Of a stretch of DNA of 64,000 nucleotides, positions 19,740-28,616 are shown piece by piece. The position numbers and the translations under genes were made by a program. This DNA comes from Fibrobacter succinogenes. Its GTDB lineage: Bacteria; Fibrobacterota; Fibrobacteria; Fibrobacterales; Fibrobacteraceae. How positions within the stretch are numbered: the first letter of the stretch is position 1; each line of letters begins with the position of its first letter. The stretch lies in the NCBI GenBank assembly GCA_902756345.1, contig CACVQR010000001.1:310001-374000 (forward strand), written 5' to 3'. The notes beneath the pieces were generated by a model. It ran no database searches. It saw only the letters and a program-made list of their open reading frames with translations, and was not told where the DNA came from.

Positions 19740-20826
19740 CGACTACCCCCTTGACGAACCAATCGAACCGATTCAGCATCTCATCGTCGGTCATGCTTTC
19801 GCCTTCGCCTACACGGATTTCACCTTGGTTATCTTCAATTGGACCGTAAAACACATCGAACTTGCCTTGCGTCAAGTGAATTTTTTCTTCTTCAACAATC
19901 TGACGTATCGACGCTTCGACATTGCGAGTCATCTCGGCCAAGTCCATCATGCCGCTTTCTAGCCCAAGCCAATAAGAACGCCCTTCAAATTTATCCTGGA
20001 GAACCTCGCGAATCTTGGGAACATAGAAATTTTCCCAGTGCCAAACCGGCGCCGTCAAGAACCTATCTGGGAACCTTTTGGAATTGTCCCTATTGTAACC
20101 GATAATCCAGACGTTTCTTTCGTCTGCAATGTTGTACGGAGACAACGCATCCAGATGAGTCGTCAGGACATCGATATTGTGATTATCAAGCAACGAGCGG
20201 GTCGAATCGGCAGCCCTGTTTTCATCGTTCCACGATCCAGTCCAGCTGACAAACACCTTCGCTTCGGGATTAACCTTCTGAACACCAAGCGCAAACGCAT
20301 TGATGCCGCGATTCACTTCAGAAATATTGAGCCCGGCCACATAACCGATTTCGTTCGTTTTCGTCTTCAATCCGGCCACAATTCCCGAAAGATAACGTAG
20401 TTGGTACATACGGCCAAAGAAACTGGACAAATTCGTCATCGATTTCAGTCCGGTCGCATGAAAGAACGTGACTTCCGGATGGTTTCTCGCCACAGCCATT
20501 TCGGCCGCGCCATAACCAAACGAAGTCGCTATGACAATCTTGGCTCCTTTGCGAACAGCTTCTTCCATAGTATCCTGCGCCGTTGAATCGAGCGGGACAT
20601 TCTCATAATAGGTAACCTCCAAATTCAATAGGGCTTGGGCTTGCGCTTTCTGAATCGCTTCGCAATGAGATTCGTTCCAGCTATGGTCATTACAGAGCCC
20701 CGCCATAATCACGGCAACACGAACTTTTTCCGGCTTTTCCTGGAATCCCGTTTCGGAGCCGAACATGAGCAACACGCCCACAATCATCGCAATCGCCAGC
20801 GCAGATGTTAGGACCATCCATTTCAT
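19723..20826 (-). CDS. Membrane-anchored BMP-family periplasmic binding protein
   Basis: 367 residues. An N-terminal hydrophobic anchor (about 4-24) has no lipobox Cys, so the protein seems tethered by its signal anchor. The rest follows the BMP/PnrA-like fold: VRVAVIMAGLCNDHSWN, IVIATSFGYGAAEMAVA, EVTFFHATG, EIGYVAGLNISEVNRGINAF and VWIIGYNRDNSKRFPD. BMP proteins bind nucleosides or related small molecules for ABC transporters, but no ABC gene is nearby. Flanked by two hybrid kinases with 4- and 17-base overlaps, it is best read as their ligand sensor. Confidence 0.88.
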   Translation of the reverse strand: MKWMVLTSALAIAMIVGVLLMFGSETGFQEKPEKVRVAVIMAGLCNDHSWNESHCEAIQKAQAQALLNLEVTYYENVPLDSTAQDTMEEAVRKGAKIVIATSFGYGAAEMAVARNHPEVTFFHATGLKSMTNLSSFFGRMYQLRYLSGIVAGLKTKTNEIGYVAGLNISEVNRGINAFALGVQKVNPEAKVFVSWTGSWNDENRAADSTRSLLDNHNIDVLTTHLDALSPYNIADERNVWIIGYNRDNSKRFPDRFLTAPVWHWENFYVPKIREVLQDKFEGRSYWLGLESGMMDLAEMTRNVEASIRQIVEEEKIHLTQGKFDVFYGPIEDNQGEIRVGEGESMTDDEMLNRFDWFVKGVVDGTNP

Positions 20827-23462
20827 CGTTCGTCAAGCCCCCTCTGGATGTTTTCAATCAGTTCAGCATGCAGAGCCATGGCGAGCTCATGAGTATCTTG
20901 AACAATTTTCATTCGAGATTCGCGGCTTGCCGTTTCCAGATTACGGAATATTTCCGCCATCGAGATTGCCCCAATGGCGACAGACGAATCATAAAGCACA
21001 TGCATGTAGAAACGGTAATTGTCCCAGTCGGAATTCTTGTAGCAGGTATCCACGTTTCTACACAGCGGAGAACCGACGTATTCCTGTAGCATTTCTACAT
21101 AGATTTCTTCGTCGTCGGCGCAGTAGTTCAAACCGGCCTTGATATCCAGGAACTCGCTGAAGGCCTTGAAGCGGTCAAGCAGCGTCGGCGCCGTAATCGA
21201 CCGCAGTTCAAGTTCGTCATCTCCGAACGTCGTTCCAATCTTGTTGCTAGACGTACTGCCCACTCCGTTCATCAAGTTCACCGTCGGGACCACAGGTTCC
21301 GTCAAGTCCTCGGGAGTCAGCACTAGCTGCTTGGGCAAGTACCACTTCATGGTGCGACGCAGGTCGCGTTCCTTGACCGGCTTAAGCAAATAATCGGCAA
21401 AGCCTTCGGCAAGGAACGAATCCTTGGCAAACGATTCCCCTTCAGACACAAGGGCTATCACAGGCGTATCCTTGTTCGGATACTTGTCCATCATCCTCAT
21501 TTTTCTAAAGACATCCACACCGTCCATCACCGGCATCATGTGGTCCAAGAAAATCAGGTCGTAATGTCTGGATTCTACCAGTTGCAAACACTGGTGACCG
21601 CTCAGGGCTTCGTCAATCTTCACTCTCGAATTGTTCAAGAAGCCGCGGAACATTTTGATATTCAGTTCAACGTCATCGACAATCAAAATTCTTGCTTCAG
21701 GTGCCAAGAACACTTCGGCCACTTCCTTGTTCTTGCGCGAGGCATTCCTGTAGCGCATCACAAAGTCGCCCATGGGTTCTGTATTCAGCACCAGCTGCGG
21801 AATTTCTACTAGGAACGAAGATCCTTCGCCGTAGCGGCTGTTAATCGTTATTTGCCCGCCGCACTTCGCCAAGAGCTCTTGTGTTAGGCTAAGTCCAAGA
21901 CCCATCCCCTCGATATCGCTTTCATCTTTTGGATTCTTGGGAAGGTACCTTTTGAATATGGTATCGCGGTCTTCCTTGCGGATGCCGACACCAGTGTCCT
22001 TGACGGCTATCTTCAACATGATGTAGTCGTCTGTCCGGAGCGAACCAATCGGCGGCAAGTTGTCAAAGCCCACCGACAAGGAAACACCACCCACTTCGGT
22101 AAACTTGACCGCATTCGAAAGCAGGTTGTTGATAATCTGGATAATACGATTCTGGTCGCCCCACAGGCAAGACGGAATATCGGGATCGCAATCAATGTGG
22201 AAGGTCAGGCCCTTCGCCTTCGCCTTCGGTTCATTTTCATTGTAGCATTCCTGCAAAACCGTAAACACATCGTATTCCATCGATTCAATACTCAAGCGGC
22301 CCGACTCGATTTTCGAAACATCCAGCACATCGTTCACCAACGAAATAATGCTTTGACCCGCACTCTGGATGTTATTGGAATATTCCTTCATGTTGTCATC
22401 GTGCAGTTCCTTTTGCACAATGGAATTCATGCCGAGAATACCATTCACCGAAGAACGAATCTCGCGGCTCATGCTCGTAAGGAACGCCGTCTTGGAGCGG
22501 TTCACGCGAATAAGCCTCAAGTATTTTGCAAATACCGCCGTGAACAGCAATACAAACAATACATAAATCAAGAAGATAAGAATCGCATTGCGCAAGACAG
22601 CAATATTCAAGGTCTTCCAGAGAGTACGTTCTTCAACAAGGCGGACTACATACCAGTCACCCTGCACCAGCGCCGAGAATACGCGATAGTCCCTGCCTCT
22701 CAGGTTAAAGACAAACGGTTCTTCGCTGGCAAACGAAATCGCCCGGGCCAGTTTTTCCTCGTCCGTGCCCCAGAAATCAGCCGACAAGTAGTTCTTTCCA
22801 TTCTGGGTAATATCCGTGTGCGAAATAACCACACCCTTCTTGTCGATAATGACCAACATGTTCGACAAGTCACTCTTCTTGACATCGGCAATTAAGTCCT
22901 TCAAGAACAGATCAACCGCAAGAACGCTTTTCTTATCGGAAAGGCGCAAACTGATGGTCACCACCTGTTCGCCACTGTGCGGATCCAAGTGAGTCGGAAT
23001 CAAGGCAACCTTGTCCTTTTCCATAGGGGCATTCTGGTACCACGGCCTAATCGAGGGTACATAACCTGCGGCAGGAGTCCAACGGCCCCCGCTCAGGAAT
23101 TCATCGCGGAGCAAACCAAACATATTGCACAAGACAATATCGTTCGAATGTCTGTAATATTCCGCTTCGGAAACCAGCAGCGATTCCATCTGCGCCAGCG
23201 TGGCCCCATGATCCAAACTCTTTTCTGCGATGCGAGTGGTTACGCGCAGCACCGATTCGCCGCGGGCCAAGATTCCATTAATCGCTTCAGCATCCTTGGC
23301 ATTGGACATCTTGCCCGCGAGCAAGGTTTCTTGCTTCACGGATTCCAAATAATCTTTGAATATGTACACGCCGACTATGGCAAAGGCTAGCCCCACCACA
23401 ACAAGGATTATCCCGTAAAGAACTCTTACGCGATTCTCGTTTTCTATAGTCCTAGAGAACAC
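20823..23462 (-). CDS. Cache-sensor hybrid histidine kinase with Arg in place of the H-box His
   Basis: I take the GTG at 23462 as start (879 residues); a TTG at 23513 is in frame but would leave four bases to the divergent gene. Two membrane segments flank a dCache-like sensor (RPWYQNAP, VVTISLRLSDKKSVLAVDL). The dimerisation helix reads FLTSMSREIRSSVNGILG: the usual His is Arg (codon CGC, 22464-22466). The ATPase domain is intact (NNLLSNAVKFT, DTGVGI, GMGLGLSL). The receiver has VDD, FLDHMMP, LVSEG and LKPV. The Hpt-like end keeps a His (MHVLYDSS) but lacks the following Lys-Gly. First gene of the operon. Confidence 0.88.
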   Translation of the reverse strand: MFSRTIENENRVRVLYGIILVVVGLAFAIVGVYIFKDYLESVKQETLLAGKMSNAKDAEAINGILARGESVLRVTTRIAEKSLDHGATLAQMESLLVSEAEYYRHSNDIVLCNMFGLLRDEFLSGGRWTPAAGYVPSIRPWYQNAPMEKDKVALIPTHLDPHSGEQVVTISLRLSDKKSVLAVDLFLKDLIADVKKSDLSNMLVIIDKKGVVISHTDITQNGKNYLSADFWGTDEEKLARAISFASEEPFVFNLRGRDYRVFSALVQGDWYVVRLVEERTLWKTLNIAVLRNAILIFLIYVLFVLLFTAVFAKYLRLIRVNRSKTAFLTSMSREIRSSVNGILGMNSIVQKELHDDNMKEYSNNIQSAGQSIISLVNDVLDVSKIESGRLSIESMEYDVFTVLQECYNENEPKAKAKGLTFHIDCDPDIPSCLWGDQNRIIQIINNLLSNAVKFTEVGGVSLSVGFDNLPPIGSLRTDDYIMLKIAVKDTGVGIRKEDRDTIFKRYLPKNPKDESDIEGMGLGLSLTQELLAKCGGQITINSRYGEGSSFLVEIPQLVLNTEPMGDFVMRYRNASRKNKEVAEVFLAPEARILIVDDVELNIKMFRGFLNNSRVKIDEALSGHQCLQLVESRHYDLIFLDHMMPVMDGVDVFRKMRMMDKYPNKDTPVIALVSEGESFAKDSFLAEGFADYLLKPVKERDLRRTMKWYLPKQLVLTPEDLTEPVVPTVNLMNGVGSTSSNKIGTTFGDDELELRSITAPTLLDRFKAFSEFLDIKAGLNYCADDEEIYVEMLQEYVGSPLCRNVDTCYKNSDWDNYRFYMHVLYDSSVAIGAISMAEIFRNLETASRESRMKIVQDTHELAMALHAELIENIQRGLDER

Positions 23463-23516
23463 AATCAAAATATAAGATATTTCGGAATAAAAATTCACTA
23501 TGCTATATTTCAATAC

Positions 23517-24605
23517 ATGAAGTTCGAAAAAGAAACATTAGAAGGCCTGCTCAAGAGGGCTGAATCCGAGGGAATTTTCAACAAGGCGGTCGCCGGGTTT
23601 ATTTTGTCCGACGGAAGCCGCGAGATTTTGACGCTTAATACGCCCGAAAATACGGTTTTCGACATCGCAAGCCTCACCAAGGTGTGCCCCACCTCCACAC
23701 TCGCCCTGAGTTACATTCTCGAAGGCAAGCTCTCGGTCGATACAAAGGTCATCGACTTCATTCCCGAACTCCAGACCAATTACCGCGAAGACATTCGTGT
23801 TTTCCACTTGCTGACGCACAGTCTCGATTACCGTGTGCCCATGAAGACCCTGCGCACGCTGCCTGCCGAAGGCATTCTGAACGCCCTGTTCACGTACCAG
23901 TTTGAGAAGGCGCCCGGCGCAGATTTTAATTACGGCAACCCCGCCAGCGTACTTCTTGGAATCATACTGCAGCGCCTTATGGGCAAGGACCTGCAGCAGC
24001 AAGGCCGCGAGCGATTCTTTATCCCACTCGGCATGACACGTTCCGGCTGGGATCCGCTTGACCGCGACTGGAATCCGATTCCGAAAGCAGAAATCTCGCC
24101 GACCGAAATTTGCAGTTTCAGGGGTCGCGAAATCCAGGGCGAAATTCACGACGAAAGCGCCTGGGTGCTGCGAAAGCTGTTCCCCGTCGGTAGCGCCGGC
24201 ATGTTCAGCTGCGTGCCTGATTTGCTGAATTTCGTACAAATGATTTTGAACGATGGTATGATTGCGAATGGATGTGGCGGGAAATGCGCACGGGTCGCTC
24301 CGGCGGGAATTCTCAAGATGGTCAGCGAAAACGCCTTTGCGCTCGATTCAGCCAGCAAGTATTCCACCGCCAAGGACGCCTGCACCGCCCTCGGCTGGGA
24401 ACTGAACAACGCAAAATTCATGGGTACAAAAATTTCGCCGCGTACCTTCGGCAAGACGGGATTCACCGGCGCAAGCATCGTAGCCGACCCCGACAAGGGT
24501 GCCGCCGTGGTGCTGCTCAGTAACTTTACCTACCCGCACCGCGAAGCGAACGCCGACCGCATCCACGCCTTCCGCGCATCCCTTAGCGACGCCTTCTTCG
24601 GATAA
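23517..24605 (+). CDS. Serine hydrolase of the beta-lactamase / class C penicillin-binding protein family
   Basis: 362 residues. SxxK catalytic motif SLTK in FDIASLTKVCPT near residue 56 and the YxN-type motif in FNYGNPAS near 144; the KTG-like motif is GKTGFTGASI near 320. Likely an esterase or D-Ala-D-Ala peptidase-like enzyme. No signal peptide is seen, which favours a cytoplasmic location. The promoter must lie in the short region shared with the divergent kinase operon (TATGCTATATTT at about 23499). Confidence 0.9.
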   Translation: MKFEKETLEGLLKRAESEGIFNKAVAGFILSDGSREILTLNTPENTVFDIASLTKVCPTSTLALSYILEGKLSVDTKVIDFIPELQTNYREDIRVFHLLTHSLDYRVPMKTLRTLPAEGILNALFTYQFEKAPGADFNYGNPASVLLGIILQRLMGKDLQQQGRERFFIPLGMTRSGWDPLDRDWNPIPKAEISPTEICSFRGREIQGEIHDESAWVLRKLFPVGSAGMFSCVPDLLNFVQMILNDGMIANGCGGKCARVAPAGILKMVSENAFALDSASKYSTAKDACTALGWELNNAKFMGTKISPRTFGKTGFTGASIVADPDKGAAVVLLSNFTYPHREANADRIHAFRASLSDAFFG

Positions 24606-24622
24606 TTCTATATTTGGGCGCG

Positions 24623-25396
24623 ATGAATTTCGAGCCTACAGCACTTGCACTTTACGCCGCCTATTTCGTATTAGGCGCAGTGGTAAGTCTTATCAATAGT
24701 ATCGCGGGCGGCGGCTCTACCTTGAGCCTTCCTATCATGATTTTTCTCGGGATGCCCGCCACTGTTGCAAACGGTACGAATCGTATAGGACTCATTATCG
24801 GGAATTTCAGCAGCGCCTTCAACCTGGCGCGTCATGGCTACCTGAACAAGCGCATTTTCTTTCAACTGCTCACGCCCACTATCCTCGGTGCCCTTCTTGG
24901 AGCGTGTTTCCTAGTGCGTATCGGTGACAAGTTGTTCCAGGCAATTCTTGCCGTCGTCATCTGCCTTGTGGTTATCATGAGCAACCTGCGCAAGGATATT
25001 CTAGGCAAGCCTCCGGTGGCACCGCCCGAAAAACTCACCCTCAAGGGCGCACTCGGCTTTTTCGGCATTGCCGTCTATGGTTGCATCGTGCAAGTTGGTG
25101 TCGGATTTGTGCAGATTTTTGGACTCACGCGCTACACCGGACTTTCGCCAATCCAGATTAACGCCCTCAAGAATTCCCTCACCAACGTGTTCTTGGTGGT
25201 AAGTACCGTCACCCTTGGAATCAACGGCAAAATCAACTGGCCCATTGCGGTGTTGATGGCAGGTGGCGCCTGGGTTGGAGGCTATTTCGGTAGCTTTTTG
25301 CAGCGTAAAAAAGGCAACAAGTTTATTCAGCGATTCATTAGCGTCTGCAGCATCGGCATGGCTATAGCGCTCGTGGTGGACTTGATTGTGAAATAA
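24623..25396 (+). CDS. TauE/SafE family membrane transporter
   Basis: 257 residues from the ATG at 24623; a TTG at 24614 is less likely. About eight membrane segments in two repeats, with NSIAGGGSTLSLPIMIFLGM near the start and VGVGFVQIFGLTRYTGLSPI in the second half, both family hallmarks. Members export organosulfur or related anions; substrate unknown. It starts 17 bases after the serine hydrolase gene and is probably co-transcribed. Confidence 0.9.
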   Translation: MNFEPTALALYAAYFVLGAVVSLINSIAGGGSTLSLPIMIFLGMPATVANGTNRIGLIIGNFSSAFNLARHGYLNKRIFFQLLTPTILGALLGACFLVRIGDKLFQAILAVVICLVVIMSNLRKDILGKPPVAPPEKLTLKGALGFFGIAVYGCIVQVGVGFVQIFGLTRYTGLSPIQINALKNSLTNVFLVVSTVTLGINGKINWPIAVLMAGGAWVGGYFGSFLQRKKGNKFIQRFISVCSIGMAIALVVDLIVK

Positions 25397-26347
25397 TCAA
25401 CTCTTGATGTTCTTGTAATGTTCAACTAGCTGTTTTAAGTTGAACGCTTCTTTCTTTTCCTGCACGGTTTTCAAGCCCGACATGATTTCGGCGAAGTAAT
25501 TCGCCAACTCCGCATCGCCGGCCAAAAAAGCTTCTTCACAATTCTTTTTTGCCACCGCCACGACTTCCGGATTAAATCCGAGTGTAACGCCAAAGCGCTT
25601 TAAAGACTCCGTCATGCTCCCGTCATTCGATTGATCAAGCTCAACATCGACCATCGTGGCATACCCCAAAATGTCGTCGACGATTTCATCTAGAACACAG
25701 CCGGAATCCGTATAATTCAACCGCGCAAAACTGCAGTATACCGCTTCCAGATACATCTTTTTGTAAAGGAAGTAATTGCGCAGGAATCTAAAACAGAGAA
25801 TCAAGTCGTTTGCCCTGTAGGCGACTTTCATGGCCGCCACCGCATCTTCTACTACATTCTCCCAACGTCCTTGATCGCTATGGATTCGCGCAAGCATGAG
25901 CCTGTATTTTGCCGAAACCGGGTTCCATTTTGTCGCATTGGACATTGCCTTTTCTGCGTCAGGATAATTTGCCAGGTTCAATTCCAAAAGACCCGCCTGC
26001 CGCCAGATAAATTCCATCGGGCAGCAGGAATGAACGTTCTTTACCAATCGACTTGACTGAGCCTCAAAATAATGCTTGTAAAGCGCACGCTCCATTCTGC
26101 TGGAAATCGAGATATATTCGACGGAATCATCAGAAACGAACGGATGATCTTCTGCCACCTTCATCAAAGGCCTGATAATGTCCAATGCAGTCTGGTAATC
26201 CCTTTCGTTAGTTTGCACATCGAGCGATTCCTGCAAAAGGCTCATCACGCCATCTCGCCCTTCGAAAACCTGGAGCTTTTTCCCAAAGATGGCCGTCCGA
26301 ACACGGAACAAGGCTTCAAGCGTATTTATTCTGTCAGTAAAAAACAT
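25397..26347 (-). CDS. Helical-repeat (TPR-like) protein of unknown function
   Basis: 316 residues from the ATG at 26347 (AGGGGA upstream); the frame extends further 5' but that part runs into the GIY-YIG gene. All-helical, with TPR-like pairs around residues 150-235 (AGLLELNLANYPDAEKAMSN, LARIHSDQGRWENVVEDAVA). No signal peptide or membrane segment. Likely a cytoplasmic protein-interaction protein; no specific function recognised. It ends head-on with the TauE/SafE gene without a clear terminator. Confidence 0.7.
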   Translation of the reverse strand: MFFTDRINTLEALFRVRTAIFGKKLQVFEGRDGVMSLLQESLDVQTNERDYQTALDIIRPLMKVAEDHPFVSDDSVEYISISSRMERALYKHYFEAQSSRLVKNVHSCCPMEFIWRQAGLLELNLANYPDAEKAMSNATKWNPVSAKYRLMLARIHSDQGRWENVVEDAVAAMKVAYRANDLILCFRFLRNYFLYKKMYLEAVYCSFARLNYTDSGCVLDEIVDDILGYATMVDVELDQSNDGSMTESLKRFGVTLGFNPEVVAVAKKNCEEAFLAGDAELANYFAEIMSGLKTVQEKKEAFNLKQLVEHYKNIKS

Positions 26348-26393
26348 GTCATCCCCTATTTCGACAGATTCTTTCTTGCAGAAATATACAATA

Positions 26394-26744
26394 TCAATCG
26401 TCGTGAGAGGTAATGTTTTCCCGTTTTTCGCGGCGCTTGCGGGCGCGACATTCTTCAAGGGTTTCGCCGAGGCCTGCGAGCAGTTCTGCGGCCAGGGGCA
26501 CATCCCCTGCGGCGAGTAGCTCTTTTTGCGGGCGGGGGAGTTTCTTGATGCGCGCCTCCAGACGCAGCGCCTCTTCGTGGGAGGAAAGCTCGAATTTTCG
26601 CAGAATGCACTGCGGCGGGAATGCCTTGGTAAACTTCGCTCCCTTGCCGGATTTATGTTGTTCAAAACGAGCTTCTACATCCACAGCATACCCCGTATAA
26701 ATGCGGTTGCCCGCACAACGGAGCATGTACACGAAGTGCGACAT
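26394..26744 (-). CDS. GIY-YIG domain protein (UPF0213-like)
   Basis: 116 residues. HFVYMLRCAGNRIYTGYAVD gives the two YxxxL/xYTGY motifs, followed by VEARFEQHKSGKGAKFT with the catalytic Arg and a conserved Glu near residue 62. The fold is that of small GIY-YIG nucleases; biological substrate unknown. The start overlaps the nhaA stop as TAATG. The tail is charged and rich in Arg/Lys. Confidence 0.92.
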   Translation of the reverse strand: MSHFVYMLRCAGNRIYTGYAVDVEARFEQHKSGKGAKFTKAFPPQCILRKFELSSHEEALRLEARIKKLPRPQKELLAAGDVPLAAELLAGLGETLEECRARKRREKRENITSHDD

Positions 26745-28090
26745 TACGATTCTTCGTGATGCGCCTTCGACACGAGGTTCATGTAGATGGTGCCAAGGAT
26801 TGCGGCACAGAAGCTACCCAAGAGAATACCGAGCTTCGCGGAATCCTGACGGTCGCCCACCTCGAAGGCGAGGTTCGCCACAAACAGGGCCATGGTAAAG
26901 CCGATACCGGCAAGCATACCGCCGCCCCACAAAATCTTCCAGCTGTAGCTCGGCTTCACCGACACGCCAATCTTTACGGCAAGCAGGCTGAACAGGAAAA
27001 TGCCTATCGGCTTACCCAGAATCAAGGCCAAGGCCACCGCACCCATCACAGGCACTTCCACGCCGCCCAGCTTGATTTCGACACCCGCGTTGCTGAGCGC
27101 GAACAGCGGCATGATAAAGAAATTCACCCACGGAACGAGCGGCTTGAAGAAGCGTTCCTGCATCGAAATACTTTCGCGGGCACCGCGCTTCAAAAGCGTA
27201 AACACCTCGTACTGTTCGTTGCGGTCCTTGGCTTCGCCCGAAAGAGCACCACCCACGCTGCCAGCGAAATGGGCGAGCTTGCCCTTCGCAAGCACAGGCT
27301 TTGCCGGCACCGAGAGTCCAAGTAGCACGCCCGCAATAGTCGGGTGCACGCCACTCTTCACAAAGAACGCCCACACCGCAATGCCAATCACGCCATGCAA
27401 CAGCAAGTTGCGCACGCCAATTCTAAACATCACGTTGATCAAGGCGAGCAAGGCAAAACCCGTACCGAGCGCAACAAAGTTCACTCCGTCGCCGCTCGGG
27501 TAACCAATCGCAATCACGAGAATTGCACCGATATCGTCGGCGATAGCCAGAGTCAAAATCATCACGCGGAGTGCGTGGGGCACCTTTTTGCCAAGGATAG
27601 CCATGCAACCCACCACAAACGCAATATCGGTCGCCGTCGGGACACCCCAACCATGAGCCGCACTATGTTCGCCATGCGGGCAAAGCAGCAAGTAAATCAA
27701 AGCCGGGAACAACATACCGCCAGCAGCCGCGATAATCGGGAGGCTTGCCGCCTTCGGGTTCCTGAGTTCGCCATAGGTCATTTCGCCCTTGACTTCAAGC
27801 CCGATATTGAAGAAGAATATCGTCATCATGGCGTCGTTAATGAGCCAATGCAAATCGGCCGAACCGACCCAACTGCCAATCGTCAAGGCAAACGGCATGT
27901 GCCAAACATGATGGTAAGATTCAGGACTGACATTCGCCCAGATCAGGGCCGCAATCGTCATGATAATCAAAACGATGCCACCGGTCGTTTCCACCTTCAT
28001 CAACCGTTCCATCGGCGTGATGATCTTGCGGATGGGGGTTTCCGGGAACAAATCTTCAATCTTGTCGCTGCTCGTTACTTTTGCCGACAT
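26744..28090 (-). CDS. nhaA: Na+/H+ antiporter NhaA
   Basis: 448 residues, somewhat longer than the roughly 390 of E. coli NhaA because of an N-terminal tail and a cytoplasmic insertion near residue 280. Twelve membrane segments. The ion-binding aspartates are in TATDIAFVVG and AIADDIGAILVIA, and the N-terminal FFFNIGLEVKGEM is typical. It exports Na+ in exchange for protons and controls pH and sodium. Upstream lies the inverted-repeat array at 28221-28515. Confidence 0.96.
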   Translation of the reverse strand: MSAKVTSSDKIEDLFPETPIRKIITPMERLMKVETTGGIVLIIMTIAALIWANVSPESYHHVWHMPFALTIGSWVGSADLHWLINDAMMTIFFFNIGLEVKGEMTYGELRNPKAASLPIIAAAGGMLFPALIYLLLCPHGEHSAAHGWGVPTATDIAFVVGCMAILGKKVPHALRVMILTLAIADDIGAILVIAIGYPSGDGVNFVALGTGFALLALINVMFRIGVRNLLLHGVIGIAVWAFFVKSGVHPTIAGVLLGLSVPAKPVLAKGKLAHFAGSVGGALSGEAKDRNEQYEVFTLLKRGARESISMQERFFKPLVPWVNFFIMPLFALSNAGVEIKLGGVEVPVMGAVALALILGKPIGIFLFSLLAVKIGVSVKPSYSWKILWGGGMLAGIGFTMALFVANLAFEVGDRQDSAKLGILLGSFCAAILGTIYMNLVSKAHHEES

Positions 28091-28154
28091 AGCTACCTGT
28101 AATTAGGGTTGAGTGATTCAGCCTTTCGCCTAACAAAATAATCATTTTTTTTGC

Positions 28155-28166
28155 GGGCGGCCGCCC
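28155..28166. repeat. GC-rich perfect palindrome upstream of nhaA
   Basis: GGGCGGCCGCCC, a 12-base perfect palindrome in an otherwise AT-rich region, 55 bases before the inverted-repeat array. No T run follows on either strand, so it is not a standard terminator. Confidence 0.5.
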
Positions 28167-28220
28167 CAAGTTGCTTATTTTTCCGTTTTTTATATATGTG
28201 ATTCGCCCCAAAAGACACTT

Positions 28221-28515
28221 GTACAGGCCAAACAGCGCCGAAAACCGATTCTAGCCTGTACAAAGCCCCCGAAAAAGCATTGTGTTTGTCTCTAAAACAG
28301 CCTCTGTACAGGCTAGAAATAAAGAGAATCCTCGCTTAGCCTGTACCACGCCGCATAAAAGCACAATTTTTTCTTCAAAAGTGCACTTTGGTACAGGCTA
28401 AACCGATAAAAGTACCACATTTGGCCTGTACAACATCAAAAAAATCAGATTTTTTTTCTTAAAAATCGGCTTGCGTACAGGCCAATTATCAAAGTCACCC
28501 ACGCCTAGCCCGTAC
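28221..28515. repeat. Regular array of eight alternating inverted 10-mers, 85-bp period, covarying arms
   Basis: GTACAGGCYA occurs at 28221, 28306, 28391 and 28475; its reverse complement TRGCCTGTAC (last copy TAGCCCGTAC) at 28252, 28337, 28422 and 28506. Both series step by 85, 85 and 84 bases. Between them lie non-repeated segments of 21 and 43-44 bases. Across the longer gaps the arms pair perfectly and differ from unit to unit: TTCTAGCCTGTACA/TGTACAGGCTAGAA (28249-28262 with 28305-28318), TTAGCCTGTACCA/TGGTACAGGCTAA (28336-28348 with 28389-28401), TTGGCCTGTAC/GTACAGGCCAA (28421-28431 with 28475-28485). The rest of the 526-base gap (28091-28616) shows only the palindrome at 28155 and, near 28585, a likely promoter for the DUF58 gene. 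No cas gene, transposase or integrase is near. Confidence 0.9.
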
Positions 28516-28616
28516 ATACCGATGTTTCGAGGTTGCAACAACTTCATTCCCTGCTCATTGGCGACTTTTTCTTTCGCACTTTTGTATATTCTTAGCGTAA
28601 AAAAAGAGACTTTGAA

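Noticed and set aside
28221-28515. Reading the inverted-repeat array as a CRISPR array
   Set aside because: Repeats are only 10-14 bases, alternate in orientation, spacers have two lengths, and no cas genes are near.
28221-28515. Reading the array as integron attC sites
   Set aside because: No GTTRRRY core sites, no integrase and no gene cassettes between the inverted repeats.
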